Shown one piece after another: positions 26,462 to 36,360 of a stretch of DNA of 64,000 nt. Location: the NCBI RefSeq assembly GCF_013113835.1, contig NZ_VTYQ01000005.1:248001-312000 (forward strand), in the 5' to 3' direction. Origin of the DNA: Vibrio sp. RE88 (GTDB lineage: Bacteria; Pseudomonadota; Gammaproteobacteria; Enterobacterales; Vibrionaceae). Position numbers and translations under genes: made by a program. Under the pieces are notes generated by a model. It worked only from the letters and a program-made list of their open reading frames with translations, did no database searches and was not told the origin of the DNA. The first letter of the stretch is position 1; each line of letters begins with the position of its first letter.

Positions 26462-28534
26462 TTATTCGATGACACGTTTAAATGGTGGCAGTGAGTCGAG
26501 TAGAGCTTTGCCATATCGCTTAGTAACGATGCGACGATCAAGGATGATGACTGTACCAGAATCTCGCTCTTTTCGCAGTAGACGACCAACGGATTGAATC
26601 ATTTTTTTGCTCGCTTCAGGTACCGTTATCTGCATAAATGGGTTTCCACCTTTGCTTTCAATATACTCTGCGTGAGCTTGTTCTACTGGTGAAGTGGGAA
26701 CGGCAAAAGGTATCTTGGTAATGATCAAGTTTTCAAGTAAATCTCCTGGTAGATCAAGACCTTCTGAGAAACTTCCGGTGCCAAACAAGATGCTGGTTTT
26801 CTGGCACTGCACTAAGGTTTTATGTTTTTTTAGAATCTCTGAGCGTGACTCTTTACCTTGAACCTGTAGTGACCAACCTTTTTTTACAAAATATGACGAT
26901 AACGCGTCCGTGACTTGATTCATTTGCCAATAGGATGAAAAGAGCACTAAGTTAGCTTTGTTCTCTTCAATCAATTCTGGTAGTCGTTCAATTAAGCTAT
27001 CGGTAAACTGAGGAGCTTGAGGTTCATAAGCCATTTTAGGCACTCTAAGCTCCGCTTGGTTTTGATAATCGAACGGAGAAGCTAAAGCTAAGAATCTCAC
27101 GCCGTCTTCTGGCTTCTCACTTATCCCAGCTTGTCGACAGAAGAAGCTAAACGAGTTAAGCGCTCGCATGGTTGCTGAGACAAGCACCGCGCCAATACAG
27201 CGGCTCCAAAGCTGTTGATCTAATTGCCACCCAACTTCCAACGGTGACACATTAACAACAAAGTCGCCTTCACGTTCAGGTGCGACTTCCAGCCACCTTG
27301 CCAGAGGGGCGCCTTTCTCTCGTTGAGGCTCAGCCATTAAGTTCCAGACTTGAGCAAGGTTATCCATGCGTTGAATGTAAAAACCAAGCTCGGCTAAAGC
27401 AGGTTCGGCAAGTCGGTTAGCAAGCTCGCCATCTTTCACTCGCTCAGCAATAAGATCTGCAATCTTTGCGACAGACTGTGCTCCTTTTTGGGTGACAATC
27501 TTTAACTGTTTAGACTCTTCCTCTAACCATGTGGGTAACTCACCATTCTCAAATCGATAACAGCCATCCTCAAATTGGTCACCATTAAAACGACTCGCAA
27601 GTTGAGTCAGTGAAGGAATCAATTGTTGTACTGCATCTTGCAGATCATTGCGAAAGCGGCCTACGCGTTTTTCATCTGCAAGGTTGGCAAACTTAGTTAC
27701 AGACTGATTCAAACGCTCGAGCCAACTTGCCGCGCCTTTTAAACTTGCTGCGGCTGACGAGTGGTCTCGTGCGACATGAGGAAGGTGATGAGCCTCATCA
27801 AATACGTAAATTGTATTCTCTGGCTCAGGAAGAATGACGCCGCCCCCAAGGTCGGCATCGGCCATAACTAAGCTATGGTTGGCAATGATCACATCGGTTT
27901 TATCGAGTTCTGAACGCGCTTTTTGGAAAGGGCAGTCACGGTGAACGGGCATGCTGTTGTTACAGCTGTGTTTGTCGCTGACAATGGACTGCCAAATTTC
28001 ATCGGAGATCGGCTTTGGCCAAGAATCCCTGTCACCATCCCATTTGTTTTGCGCGAACTTTTTATACATCAGCTCAAGCTGCTCGACATCTTTACGCTTT
28101 GGTTTGCTGTCAAACATCGCCATTTGACCACCATCTGCTCCACATGCAGCGGCGAGTTTTTCTGCGCAACAATAGCGTTGTCTGCCTTTGGCCAGTATGA
28201 AAGAAAATTCTCTGTCAATCAGTCTTCTGTATAAAGGGAGGTCTTTATTGATCAACTGCTCTTGCAGCGCGACCGTCGCCGTCGAGATCACAACCTTACG
28301 GTTATTGAACAAAGCCACTGGGATCGCTGCCATCAAATAAGAGAGTGACTTACCGATGCCAGTCCCTGCTTCCGCGACAATCATTCGTGTTGATTTGTGA
28401 TACTCACCGCATAGAGATTTGGTGATTTCAGCGACTAAATAGTTTTGAGCTCTGCGAGGTACAAAGTTATCCAGCTGAGATTGTAAATTTTGATAACTGG
28501 TACGTATGGATTGCTGGATTTTACTGGTGGTCAT
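26462..28534 (-). CDS. dinG: ATP-dependent DNA helicase DinG
   Basis: A 690-residue XPD-like superfamily 2 helicase. Walker A is GTGIGKS; the DEAH box is in YVFDEAHHLP; motif VI is QSVGRLLRKERDSG. Cysteines in RQRYCCAEKL, HSCNNS and HRDCPFQKAR are placed to hold the 4Fe-4S cluster. DinG unwinds D-loops, R-loops and RNA-DNA hybrids and helps forks pass transcription. Length fits E. coli DinG (716). I chose ATG 28534 (MTTSKIQQ) with AAAGGC upstream; the longer frame has an implausible extension. No clear LexA box is visible in the first 100 bp upstream. First gene of the leftward operon. Confidence 0.93.
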   Translation of the reverse strand: MTTSKIQQSIRTSYQNLQSQLDNFVPRRAQNYLVAEITKSLCGEYHKSTRMIVAEAGTGIGKSLSYLMAAIPVALFNNRKVVISTATVALQEQLINKDLPLYRRLIDREFSFILAKGRQRYCCAEKLAAACGADGGQMAMFDSKPKRKDVEQLELMYKKFAQNKWDGDRDSWPKPISDEIWQSIVSDKHSCNNSMPVHRDCPFQKARSELDKTDVIIANHSLVMADADLGGGVILPEPENTIYVFDEAHHLPHVARDHSSAAASLKGAASWLERLNQSVTKFANLADEKRVGRFRNDLQDAVQQLIPSLTQLASRFNGDQFEDGCYRFENGELPTWLEEESKQLKIVTQKGAQSVAKIADLIAERVKDGELANRLAEPALAELGFYIQRMDNLAQVWNLMAEPQREKGAPLARWLEVAPEREGDFVVNVSPLEVGWQLDQQLWSRCIGAVLVSATMRALNSFSFFCRQAGISEKPEDGVRFLALASPFDYQNQAELRVPKMAYEPQAPQFTDSLIERLPELIEENKANLVLFSSYWQMNQVTDALSSYFVKKGWSLQVQGKESRSEILKKHKTLVQCQKTSILFGTGSFSEGLDLPGDLLENLIITKIPFAVPTSPVEQAHAEYIESKGGNPFMQITVPEASKKMIQSVGRLLRKERDSGTVIILDRRIVTKRYGKALLDSLPPFKRVIE

Positions 28535-29051
28535 ACTGGTGCCTTTAATTAGGGAAGGCGATGTTACCACATTTTTTTAAATGATAAGTAGTTCACGAAA
28601 TGAGAGTATTTCATATCAAATCTAGATCTCCTTCACAAAAAAAAACTGAACCTTCATAAACTTAGAGCATATTTTTAGATTTAAAAATATATCTCTTCAT
28701 AAGTGTTTTTTATGTAGATGAAAATTCTGTCTGTTAACCATGTGTTTACTTTGATTGGTTTAAAATATTGCAAAACTGCATTTTACTTTTTGATGATAAT
28801 TTACTTAATTTGATTAGAACTTGCTCGAAAAAATGCTTCGTTTATATGTAACTGTATGTATTTAAAGTGTTTTATGTTTTTTGATTTGTTTTATTTAGGT
28901 CATTTGACAGGTAGCTGAATCTTTTGCAATCTAGACCCCGAATTTTAGTGGCGACAACATCTGACCAGTTAGAGCTCAGAGTTGTCATCAAAAAACATAA
29001 AGGGAACCGGATAAGGATTTCCCCATTCTATAGAAAAGGCAGTGGATTATT
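28535..29051. other. Gene-free AT-rich divergent region between dinG and the porin
   Basis: About 517 bp without a plausible gene. It must hold the dinG promoter and the porin promoter with a long porin leader. A TTGACA hexamer at 28904-28909 is a possible -35 for the porin. The final 100 bp includes short complementary stretches (for example GGGAA at about 29001 and TTCCCC at about 29020), and AAGGCAGTGG precedes the porin ATG. ToxR and CRP control known for Vibrio ompT cannot be confirmed by eye. Confidence 0.5.
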
Positions 29052-30095
29052 ATGAAAAAGACTCTAGTAGCTCTTTCAGTTCTAGCGGCAGCAGCAAACG
29101 TAAATGCAGCTGAAATTTACGGTTCAGACACATCTAGTGTTTCTCTAAAAGGTGAGATTGATATCTACCTTACTGAGTCAGAGAAAGATACTTCTGCTAC
29201 AGCAACAGAGAAAAAAGAAGCTGATATCTCAACGTGGGCCAAAATCCAAGTTGATGCTGAACACAAAGTAAATGACAAATACACAGTGTTTGGTTCTTTT
29301 GAAGTTGAAACTAAGAACACAACTGGCGTAGACAACAACGCAGTGTTTGATGATGTTCTAGCTGGATTTAAAACAGACACTTGGGGTATGGCATTTGGTG
29401 AGGTTGGTGATCTAGCTGACTCTATGGATGCAATCCAAAAGGATGACATCACTAACGAAGGTAACTACATGGGTTCTACTGGTGGTCACCACAAAGAGTC
29501 GTCTGGCCACGGTGCTGTGTTTAAAGGTCAGTTTGTTGAGGGTTTAACTCTTGTAGCTGACGTGATGACAGACTCAACTGAAAATGTTGATAACACTTAC
29601 GGTGTGTCTCTAGATTACTCAATTGACAACTTCACTGTCGGTGCTTCTCTTGTAACTGGTGATGCTGCATTGGATGTTGATTACCGTGTTGCTGGTATCT
29701 CTGCGTCTGCTGAGTTTGGTGGTTTATTCCTAGCGGCTACTTATGCTAAGTACGAAGGCAACCAAGGCTATGGTTACTGGGATCTTAAAGATCTAAGTCA
29801 AACGGCATCTACTTATGCTAATGGTGATACAATTGGTGTTGCTGCTGCATACACTATTGACAAAGTGCGTCTATACACTACCTATGCAACTTACACTACA
29901 GATGAGCTACAAACTGCTAACACAGTAACTTCTATCGCGGATCTAGATGGTAATAACTTAGTTCTTGGTGTTGATTACGCGTTTATGGAGAATGTTCTAC
30001 TATTCGCTGAATACCAAACAGCCGAGCAAGATGTAACAACGGCGTCAAAATATGAAGCTGATGGTGTTACAGCAGGTGTTTACTACACTTTCTAA
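29052..30095 (+). CDS. ompT: Outer-membrane porin, OmpT-like by position
   Basis: A 347-residue general porin. Signal peptide about residues 1-20 (ANVNAA), then a beta-rich acidic barrel of the Vibrio OmpU/OmpT type with alternating strands (YTVFGSFEVETKN, WGMAFGEVGDLADS, GLTLVADVMTD) and a C-terminal strand ending GVYYTF with the terminal phenylalanine required by the BAM machinery. It lies divergent from dinG and before a DUF2057 gene, the position of ompT in V. cholerae as I recall. OmpT there is repressed by ToxR and activated by CRP. Porin identity is firm; the ompT name rests on synteny. Confidence 0.9.
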   Translation: MKKTLVALSVLAAAANVNAAEIYGSDTSSVSLKGEIDIYLTESEKDTSATATEKKEADISTWAKIQVDAEHKVNDKYTVFGSFEVETKNTTGVDNNAVFDDVLAGFKTDTWGMAFGEVGDLADSMDAIQKDDITNEGNYMGSTGGHHKESSGHGAVFKGQFVEGLTLVADVMTDSTENVDNTYGVSLDYSIDNFTVGASLVTGDAALDVDYRVAGISASAEFGGLFLAATYAKYEGNQGYGYWDLKDLSQTASTYANGDTIGVAAAYTIDKVRLYTTYATYTTDELQTANTVTSIADLDGNNLVLGVDYAFMENVLLFAEYQTAEQDVTTASKYEADGVTAGVYYTF

Positions 30096-30118
30096 TCCCA
30101 TAAGCTAATATGGTCGAT

Positions 30119-30151
30119 TAAGAGCCAGCATAATGCTGGCTCTTTTATTTT
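30119..30151 (+). terminator. Intrinsic terminator of the porin gene
   Basis: AGAGCCAGCA / TGCTGGCTCT hairpin (30121-30143) followed by TTTATTTTT. Confidence 0.9.
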
Positions 30152-30170
30152 TAATAAAAGGAAACGCTAA

Positions 30171-30806
30171 ATGAACCGATATTTACTTGGTGCCTTGAGT
30201 CTACTTATATCTCACTCTGTGATAGCAAGTATTAATCTTGACTCGGGAATTAGTCTAGAAGTTCTTAATGGTGAATCTGTTGGGAAAATAGAGGAAGTAG
30301 AATTTATAACTGGCCAAAACCAATTGGTTGTTGAATATACAGGCTATTTAAGTGAAAGAGGTAAACGTGAGTTTTTTAGCTCCATTCCTTACATATTAGT
30401 AGTTGATGTTCCTGCCAAATCGGAATTAGAAATTAAGCTTATATCCAAGAAATTCAGTGAGATAAAGTCTTACGTAGATAAGAAGAAACCAATATTTTCT
30501 GCTAGCATCGATGGAAATGTAACCGAACTTAAGCAACAAGTTTTACCTCCTGCTGAGGGAGTTTTTCCTTATGGCGATATTCCTGAGTTAGTAAAAAACT
30601 ATAACCAAGAGCAGGGATTAGTTTTTGATTCCGGTAAAATTCGCTCTTTGAAGAAGGAATTGGCTATTGTTCAAACTGTGTCAATAGATCAAGATCAGCA
30701 TACAATTCAAGAATCTGAAACGAGCTTGCAGTTGAAAATATGGTATTCAAAAGCATCCAAGGAAGAAAAGAAAGAATTCAAACGCTGGATGATTGAGCAA
30801 GACTAA
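30171..30806 (+). CDS. DUF2057/UPF0319 exported protein (YccT-like)
   Basis: A 211-residue secreted or periplasmic protein with a signal peptide (about residues 1-19, ending VIAS). It fits the DUF2057 family: N-terminal GISLEVLNGESVG, central FSSIPYILVVDVPAKSELEIKL and the C-terminal LKIWYSKASKEEKKEFKRWM. E. coli YccT (CsgI) of this family affects curli assembly; a role in Vibrio is unknown. A strong AAAGG site precedes the ATG. It follows the porin terminator by 20 bp, so read-through could give some co-expression. Confidence 0.82.
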   Translation: MNRYLLGALSLLISHSVIASINLDSGISLEVLNGESVGKIEEVEFITGQNQLVVEYTGYLSERGKREFFSSIPYILVVDVPAKSELEIKLISKKFSEIKSYVDKKKPIFSASIDGNVTELKQQVLPPAEGVFPYGDIPELVKNYNQEQGLVFDSGKIRSLKKELAIVQTVSIDQDQHTIQESETSLQLKIWYSKASKEEKKEFKRWMIEQD

Positions 30807-30812
30807 TTTGAT

Positions 30813-30844
30813 TTGAAAAGGCTTCTTATAGGAAGCCTTTTCAA
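30813..30844. terminator. Bidirectional terminator between yccT-like gene and bioA
   Basis: Near-perfect inverted repeat TTGAAAAGGCTTC / GGAAGCCTTTTCAA with a short loop; gives a T-rich end on both strands. Confidence 0.85.
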
Positions 30845-30851
30845 TACGTAT

Positions 30852-32129
30852 TCAATTGAAGCAAGTCGGTTCCAATAAGGCATCTTCAATTGCTCCAACA
30901 AGCTTTTCTATATGTTCGGGTTCGCTAATTAACGGTGGCATCATATAGATGAGTTTGCCGAAGGGCCTGATCCATACCCCTTGCTCAACAAATAGTTGTT
31001 GTATCTTTTCCATATTGACTGGTTTGGTTGTTTCAACGACTCCAATTGCGCCTAACCATCTCACATCGGCGACTAAGTCATATTGCTTTAATCTAGGCAG
31101 CAACTCTGAAAATGCAGTTTCAATCTGAAGTGTTTGATGTTGCCAGTCTCCGATCTCTAATAGCTCTAAACTGGCTGTTGCCACTGCGCAAGCTAGCGGA
31201 TTACCCATAAACGTGGGACCATGCATAAAACAGCCTGCTTCGCCTCCACATACAGTGTCAGCGACGTCTTTTGATGCGAGAGTGGCTGACAGTGTCATGT
31301 ACCCGCCTGTCAGCGCTTTACCTACGCAAAGAATATCGGGTTCTACATCTGAGTGCTCACAAGCAAACATTTTCCCTGTGCGGCCAAAACCCGTCGCGAT
31401 TTCATCAAGAATCAACAGAACACCAAATTGGTCGCATAATTTCCTTACACCTTTTAGGAAGCTCGGATGGTATATCCGCATGCCACCAGCACCTTGGACA
31501 ATGGGTTCTAAGATGACGGCCGCGACCTCGTTGTGATGAGTTTCCAGTTTAGATTTGAAATCATCCAGATCAGCTCCATCCCACTCCTGATGAAAACCGA
31601 TTTTTGGAGAGTCAGCGAATATGTGTTCCGGAAGAAAGCCTTTGTATAGCGAATGCATTGAGTTGTCTGGGTCCGTCACTGACATTGCAGCGAAGGTATC
31701 ACCATGATAGCCGTCCCTTAGAGTTAAGAACTTAGGGCGTTTCTCACCTTTCGCATGCCAGTACTGAAGTGCCATTTTTAGGCTTACTTCGACGGCCACT
31801 GAACCTGAGTCAGCTAAGAATACATGTTCGAGATTACCGGGCGCGAGAGAAAGCAGCTTCTTGCATAAATTAATCGCAGGCTCGTGAGTTATGCCGCCAA
31901 ACATGACATGGGACATCTTGCCTATTTGATCTTGAGCCGCGTTATTCAAGGTAGGGTGGTTGTAGCCGTGAATCGCTGACCACCAAGAAGACATACCGTC
32001 TATCAGCTCTTTTCCACCTTCAAGCTGTATATAAACACCATTCGCCGAGGTGACTGGATAGCAGGTCAGAGGTGTTAGCGTTGATGTATAGGGATGCCAG
32101 ATATGGCGGCGGTCAAAGTCGAGATCCAT
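30852..32129 (-). CDS. bioA: Adenosylmethionine-8-amino-7-oxononanoate aminotransferase
   Basis: A 425-residue class III PLP aminotransferase that converts KAPA to DAPA using S-adenosylmethionine as amino donor, the third ring-forming step of biotin synthesis. Landmarks: RHIWHPYTS at the N-terminus, ELIDGMSSWWSAIHGYNHP, GYHGDTFAAMSVTDP, ILDEIATGFGRTGKMFA and the PLP lysine in CVGKALTGGYMTLSA. The start is ATG 32129, with AGGAAATATTG upstream, rather than the TTG immediately before it. It is divergent from bioBFCD across about 133 bp of shared control DNA. Confidence 0.97.
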   Translation of the reverse strand: MDLDFDRRHIWHPYTSTLTPLTCYPVTSANGVYIQLEGGKELIDGMSSWWSAIHGYNHPTLNNAAQDQIGKMSHVMFGGITHEPAINLCKKLLSLAPGNLEHVFLADSGSVAVEVSLKMALQYWHAKGEKRPKFLTLRDGYHGDTFAAMSVTDPDNSMHSLYKGFLPEHIFADSPKIGFHQEWDGADLDDFKSKLETHHNEVAAVILEPIVQGAGGMRIYHPSFLKGVRKLCDQFGVLLILDEIATGFGRTGKMFACEHSDVEPDILCVGKALTGGYMTLSATLASKDVADTVCGGEAGCFMHGPTFMGNPLACAVATASLELLEIGDWQHQTLQIETAFSELLPRLKQYDLVADVRWLGAIGVVETTKPVNMEKIQQLFVEQGVWIRPFGKLIYMMPPLISEPEHIEKLVGAIEDALLEPTCFN

Positions 32130-32150
32130 CAATATTTCCTTAATGACAGG

Positions 32151-32223
32151 TGGTTATATGATAACCATATGTAAACTTTTGAAATTTAATAGTGTTGACA
32201 GTTTACATCGCGTCAGTAGACTA
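32151..32223. promoter_or_regulatory. Divergent bioA/bioB control region with BirA-like half-sites
   Basis: Two inverted repeats are seen. ATGTAAAC (32169-32176) and GTTTACAT (32201-32208) resemble the BirA half-sites TTGTAAAC/GTTTACAA, but are separated by 24 nt rather than the 18 I recall between the same positions in E. coli. TGGTTAT-ATG-ATAACCA (32151-32167) is a perfect 7-bp palindrome beside it. TTGACA (32195-32200) with TAGACT (32217-32222) is a plausible bioB promoter overlapped by the right half-site, so biotin-BirA repression of both directions fits. Confidence 0.6.
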
Positions 32224-32262
32224 GCCAAGTCAAGAAACTAACAATAATAGTAAGGAATACAC

Positions 32263-33315
32263 GTGGAAGTACGTCACAACTGGACGGTAGCCGAAGTGCG
32301 CGAGTTAATGGCAAAGCCGTTTATGGATCTTCTTTTTGAAGCGCAGCTAGTTCATCGCCAATATCAGCACCACAACCACGTACAAGTCAGTACATTGCTC
32401 TCAATTAAAACTGGCGCCTGCCCTGAAGATTGTAAGTATTGTCCGCAGAGCGCTCGTTATCAGACAGATGTCGAAAAAGAGCGTTTGATGGAAGTAGAAC
32501 GTGTGCTTGATGCCGCCCAAAAAGCCAAAAGTGCTGGGTCTACACGTTTTTGTATGGGAGCCGCTTGGAAGAATCCTAAGGCTCGTGACATGCCGCACCT
32601 GACAGAAATGATTAAGGGCGTGAAGGGGATGGGGCTTGAGACCTGCATGACTCTCGGCATGCTCACACCTGAACAGGCCGCTGAACTGGCTAATGCAGGC
32701 TTGGATTATTACAACCATAACCTTGATACTTCTCCTGAGTTTTACGGCAGTATTATTACCACACGTACATACCAAGACCGTCTAGATACTTTATCTCACG
32801 TACGTGATGCCGGTATGAAAATCTGTTCTGGCGGGATCATTGGTATGGGGGAGAGTGCCAATGATCGTGCTGGTCTGTTAGTTGAGCTAGCAAACTTACC
32901 GACTCACCCTGAGAGCGTGCCTATCAACATGTTAGTGAAAGTCAAAGGGACACCACTTGAAGAAGTCGATGATGTTGAGCCATTCGACTTTATTCGTCTT
33001 ATTGCTATCGCACGTATTTTGATGCCTAAGTCCGCAGTACGCCTATCTGCTGGCCGTGAAGATATGAACGAGCAGATGCAGGCGCTGTGTTTTATGGCCG
33101 GTGCTAACTCAGTGTTCTACGGATGCAAATTGCTGACTACACCTAACCCTTCCGAAGACAAAGATATGCAGTTGTTTAATAAGCTGGGTATCAATAGCCA
33201 AGAAGTGTCCCAGCGACCAGATGAAATTGAGGAAAATGATCTGCTTGATCGTGTGGTAGAGCGTGTTGCTGCACGTCCAGCCAAGGATGACCTGTTTTAC
33301 GATGCCAGTGTTTAG
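32263..33315 (+). CDS. bioB: Biotin synthase
   Basis: A 350-residue radical SAM enzyme inserting sulphur into dethiobiotin. The 4Fe-4S motif CxxxCxxC is CPEDCKYC near residue 50, followed by [42 protein letters not shown] and RLSAGREDM are all typical; the sacrificial 2Fe-2S cluster ligands include the arginine of that last block. Start is GTG 32263 with AAGGAATACAC upstream. First gene of bioBFCD, overlapping bioF by up to 14 bp. Confidence 0.98.
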   Translation: MEVRHNWTVAEVRELMAKPFMDLLFEAQLVHRQYQHHNHVQVSTLLSIKTGACPEDCKYCPQSARYQTDVEKERLMEVERVLDAAQKAKSAGSTRFCMGAAWKNPKARDMPHLTEMIKGVKGMGLETCMTLGMLTPEQAAELANAGLDYYNHNLDTSPEFYGSIITTRTYQDRLDTLSHVRDAGMKICSGGIIGMGESANDRAGLLVELANLPTHPESVPINMLVKVKGTPLEEVDDVEPFDFIRLIAIARILMPKSAVRLSAGREDMNEQMQALCFMAGANSVFYGCKLLTTPNPSEDKDMQLFNKLGINSQEVSQRPDEIEENDLLDRVVERVAARPAKDDLFYDASV

Positions 33316-34447
33316 TGAACGCATTGCTCAATTCCTGGACGAAAGAAAACGTCAAGGGCTTGAGCGCAGTATGCGCACGGTTGGCTCAGGTAATAGCACG
33401 ACGTTAACGTATGGAGACAGCCTGTATACCAACTTCTCCAGCAACGATTACTTAGGTCTGGCAACAGACAAAGAGCTATCAAATGCTTGGCAGAAGGGTT
33501 TGAATCTGTATGGCAACGGAAGTGGTGCATCTCCTCTGGTTACAGGGCATTCCAAAGCGCACTCAGATCTAGAAGCCGCGTTATGCGAGTGGCTTGGCTT
33601 TGAGCGAGCGATATTGTTTAGCTCCGGGTTTTCGGCCAATCAAGCGCTGCTTTTCAGCTTGTTGGAAAAAGATGACCTGCTTATCCAGGATAAATTAAAT
33701 CATGCCTCTTTAATGGAAGCTGGCATGCTTTCTCCTGCGACGATGAAACGCTTTCACCACAACGATGCTAAGCATTTGAAGACAATCATGAAGCAAAGCG
33801 CGTTAGTTGTGACAGAAGGGGTATTCAGCATGGATGGTGATCTCGCACCGTTAGCCGATATTCATGCGGTCACGGAAAACAAGTCTTGGCTTACCGTTGA
33901 TGACGCGCATGGCATTGGCGTTCTGGGCAGCGATGGTCGAGGAAGTTGTGACGTAGCGAACGTTCAACCTGATGTGCTGATAGTGACGTTCGGCAAAGCT
34001 CTGGGTTTGTCAGGAGCGGCGATTATGTGCAGCAAAACATTGGGTGAGTATTTAACGCAGTTTGCTAGACATCACGTTTACTCTACGGCTATGCCGCCTT
34101 CACAAGCTTATGCATTAACTCATGCGATCACTATGGTTCAAACTCAGCATTGGCGACGAGAAAAGCTTTCGGAGCTGCAGGGTGAATACGCCCAGCACTT
34201 TTCTTCGTTTGACGGTTATGTAGAGACCTCAACACCTATTAAACCCTTGTTGATTGGGAAAAGTGGCGCTGCATTGGAAGTCGCGAATGACTTAAAGGGG
34301 GCGGGTTTTTGGCTGACGGCTATTCGACCTCCAACGGTTCCTAGTAACTCAGCAAGGTTAAGAGTGACGCTCTCGGCGAATCATTCGGTGATGCAAATTA
34401 AAGAACTCGCAAAAAGCATAGAAATTTCAATGGAAAAGGTGCATTGA
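33302..34447 (+). CDS. bioF: 8-amino-7-oxononanoate synthase
   Basis: A 381-residue alpha-oxoamine synthase condensing pimeloyl thioester and alanine to KAPA. Features: [53 protein letters not shown] and PLP lysine in [12 protein letters not shown]. The start is uncertain within the end of bioB: ATG 33302 ([11 protein letters not shown]) gives E. coli-like length and overlaps bioB by 14 bp; GTG 33308 is an alternative. AAGGA is 14 nt upstream of the ATG, which is rather far. Confidence 0.95.
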   Translation: MPVFSERIAQFLDERKRQGLERSMRTVGSGNSTTLTYGDSLYTNFSSNDYLGLATDKELSNAWQKGLNLYGNGSGASPLVTGHSKAHSDLEAALCEWLGFERAILFSSGFSANQALLFSLLEKDDLLIQDKLNHASLMEAGMLSPATMKRFHHNDAKHLKTIMKQSALVVTEGVFSMDGDLAPLADIHAVTENKSWLTVDDAHGIGVLGSDGRGSCDVANVQPDVLIVTFGKALGLSGAAIMCSKTLGEYLTQFARHHVYSTAMPPSQAYALTHAITMVQTQHWRREKLSELQGEYAQHFSSFDGYVETSTPIKPLLIGKSGAALEVANDLKGAGFWLTAIRPPTVPSNSARLRVTLSANHSVMQIKELAKSIEISMEKVH

Positions 34448-35250
34448 TGGAACACGCTATTTTGATGCATGAGTCTTGGCCTCAAGATAAAACCGCCATT
34501 GCAGAAGCGTTTGGTAAAGCAGCCAATACTTATGATTCCCATGCGGCCTTTCAAAGAATGGTTGGGGAGCGATTACTGAATCAGTTACCTGAAGATTTAA
34601 GCAATAAAACAGTCCTCGATCTTGGTTGTGGGACAGGTTTTTTTTCCGAAAAACTGCGCCAGCGTGGCGCGTTGGTTATTTGCTGCGATCTTTCACAGCA
34701 GATGTTGAAGAAGGCCGAGGAAAGGTGCGGCTCTGCAGGTATGCAGTATCAGCTTGGAGATGCTGAAGCTTTGCCGTTTCCAAACGCTTCTATTGACTAT
34801 GTATTCTCAACTTTAGCGTTGCAGTGGTGTGAAGACTTGTCAAGTCCCTTGAGAGAAATGCGTAGAGTTGTTAAACCAGCGGGCAAAGTGTATTTTTCTA
34901 CCTTGCTTGAGGGGTCATTGGAAGAGCTGAAATGTGCTTGGCGCCAAATTGACGCATATCAACACGTCAACGATTTTATCGGCGCTAATCAGGTAAAAAT
35001 TGCGTTAGCGCAATCCGGTTGTCAGAGTCATCATCTAGACTTGCCTACCATAAAGGTTTGGTACGATACCGCATTTTCTTTGATGCGCGACTTGAAAGGC
35101 ATCGGAGCCAACCATGTAAGCGGCCGTTCGCATGGGTTAACGAGTCGTCGCACATTACTCGAGGTTGAGCGTGCGTATCAAACGTTTAAAAACCATCAAG
35201 GTCTTCTACCTGCAACTTATCAGGTTTGTTTAGGGGTTATTCATCTATGA
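34447..35250 (+). CDS. bioC: Malonyl-ACP O-methyltransferase BioC
   Basis: A 267-residue SAM methyltransferase that masks malonyl-ACP as its methyl ester to start pimelate-moiety synthesis. SAM motif I is [31 protein letters not shown] and [19 protein letters not shown] are BioC-like; [17 protein letters not shown] matches the family's C-terminal acceptor-binding block. Start ATG 34447 shares a base with the bioF stop (TGATG), with AAAAGG upstream. Coupled to bioD by ATGA overlap. Confidence 0.95.
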   Translation: MEHAILMHESWPQDKTAIAEAFGKAANTYDSHAAFQRMVGERLLNQLPEDLSNKTVLDLGCGTGFFSEKLRQRGALVICCDLSQQMLKKAEERCGSAGMQYQLGDAEALPFPNASIDYVFSTLALQWCEDLSSPLREMRRVVKPAGKVYFSTLLEGSLEELKCAWRQIDAYQHVNDFIGANQVKIALAQSGCQSHHLDLPTIKVWYDTAFSLMRDLKGIGANHVSGRSHGLTSRRTLLEVERAYQTFKNHQGLLPATYQVCLGVIHL

Positions 35251-35930
35251 TTGATGCATTTTTTATTGCTGGTACGGATACCGATGTTGGTAAAACAGTT
35301 GCTTCAAAAGCAATTCTTAACGCACTCGCGTTAAAGGACTTAAAAACAATTGGCTACAAGCCCGTTGCAGCGGGTAGCGAGAAAACAAGCGAAGGCTACC
35401 GAAACTCAGATGCTCTGTATCTGCAAAAAGCCTCCACACTTGACGTCGACTATGATGAGGTCAATCCATACGCTTTGGAGTTGCCTGCTTCACCGCATAT
35501 AGCCGCTCAGCGTGAAGGTATTGAAATTCAGTACTCAGTGTTGAGTGAAAAATTGGCAGAGCATAAAGATAAAGCGGATGTGGTTCTGGTTGAAGGGGCT
35601 GGCGGTTGGCGAGTGCCTGTCACGGATTCTCAATGTTTGTCTAGCTGGGTACAGCAAGAGAAATTGCCTGTGGTGCTAGTTGTTGGCATCAAATTGGGGT
35701 GCTTAAGCCATGCTATGTTGACTGTCGATGCGATTAAGGCGGATGGGTTGGAAGTGATTGGTTGGGTTGCGAACAGAGTCAACCCTGGCACAGAGCATTA
35801 CGCAGAAATCATTGAAATGCTGGAACAGAAAATTGGCGCGCCAAAGCTGGGTGAAATTCCTTACGTGCCAAGCGTTAAACAAAAAGATCTAGCGAAATAT
35901 ATTGATGTGTCCACGTTAATTGAAAGCTGA
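35247..35930 (+). CDS. bioD: Dethiobiotin synthetase
   Basis: A 227-residue ATP-dependent enzyme closing the ureido ring of biotin using DAPA and CO2. The P-loop is GTDTDVGKT at residues about 8-16; the substrate loop KPVAAGSE, the acidic [10 protein letters not shown] and the nucleotide-binding VANRVNPG block are present. I used ATG 35247, overlapping the bioC stop (ATGA), since the fold starts there. Last gene of the operon, followed by a strong hairpin. Confidence 0.97.
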   Translation: MIDAFFIAGTDTDVGKTVASKAILNALALKDLKTIGYKPVAAGSEKTSEGYRNSDALYLQKASTLDVDYDEVNPYALELPASPHIAAQREGIEIQYSVLSEKLAEHKDKADVVLVEGAGGWRVPVTDSQCLSSWVQQEKLPVVLVVGIKLGCLSHAMLTVDAIKADGLEVIGWVANRVNPGTEHYAEIIEMLEQKIGAPKLGEIPYVPSVKQKDLAKYIDVSTLIES

Positions 35931-35951
35931 TTTTTCCTCGTGACCTAAAAC

Positions 35952-35980
35952 AGAAAGGCTGCCATATGGCAGCCTTTATT
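35952..35980 (+). terminator. Intrinsic terminator of bioBFCD
   Basis: Perfect 24-bp palindrome AAAGGCTGCCAT/ATGGCAGCCTTT (35954-35977) with tail ATTGTATTT. Confidence 0.8.
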
Positions 35981-35998
35981 GTATTTATAATCTGACAC

Positions 35999-36166
35999 TT
36001 ACTTATCTTGGTTTAGACCCATGAGCGCTTGCTGGGTATCAGAGATACGTTTTTGTGCTTGTTGCTCTGAAGAAATACCAAGTTGCTGCTTTGCTTCTTC
36101 CTCTGAAATACCAAGGTGGCAGCATAGTAGGTCAATAGCCATTTGATAGTTGTTAGTTTCAACCAT
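35999..36166 (-). CDS. Small hypothetical protein between bioD and htpX
   Basis: A 55-residue acidic, glutamine-rich helical protein: MVETNNYQMAIDLLCCHLGISEEEAKQQ... ending ALMGLNQDK. The middle (HLGISEEEAKQQLGIS) looks like a short helix-turn-helix, but it is too small to class. I do not recognise a family. The start is ATG 36166 with AAAGGAC upstream at good spacing; the longer frame to 36217 lacks this. Two adjacent cysteines (LLCCHL) stand out. The real ribosome site supports it as a gene. Confidence 0.7.
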   Translation of the reverse strand: MVETNNYQMAIDLLCCHLGISEEEAKQQLGISSEQQAQKRISDTQQALMGLNQDK

Positions 36167-36360
36167 GATTTTGTCCTTTTCACACATGGATATTTTAATC
36201 TGAGTACAATCTAGCACGCTTTAGTCTAGGTACAATAAGACCAAAGTCTAATGCTACTACTGTTGATTAATATATCGGACATTCTGCATTTTTGGTGTGA
36301 ATTCTTACTGAAAGTTTTCACAATTTTTGCAGTTAAGAAAACAAATGTTTCAATTTGCAT

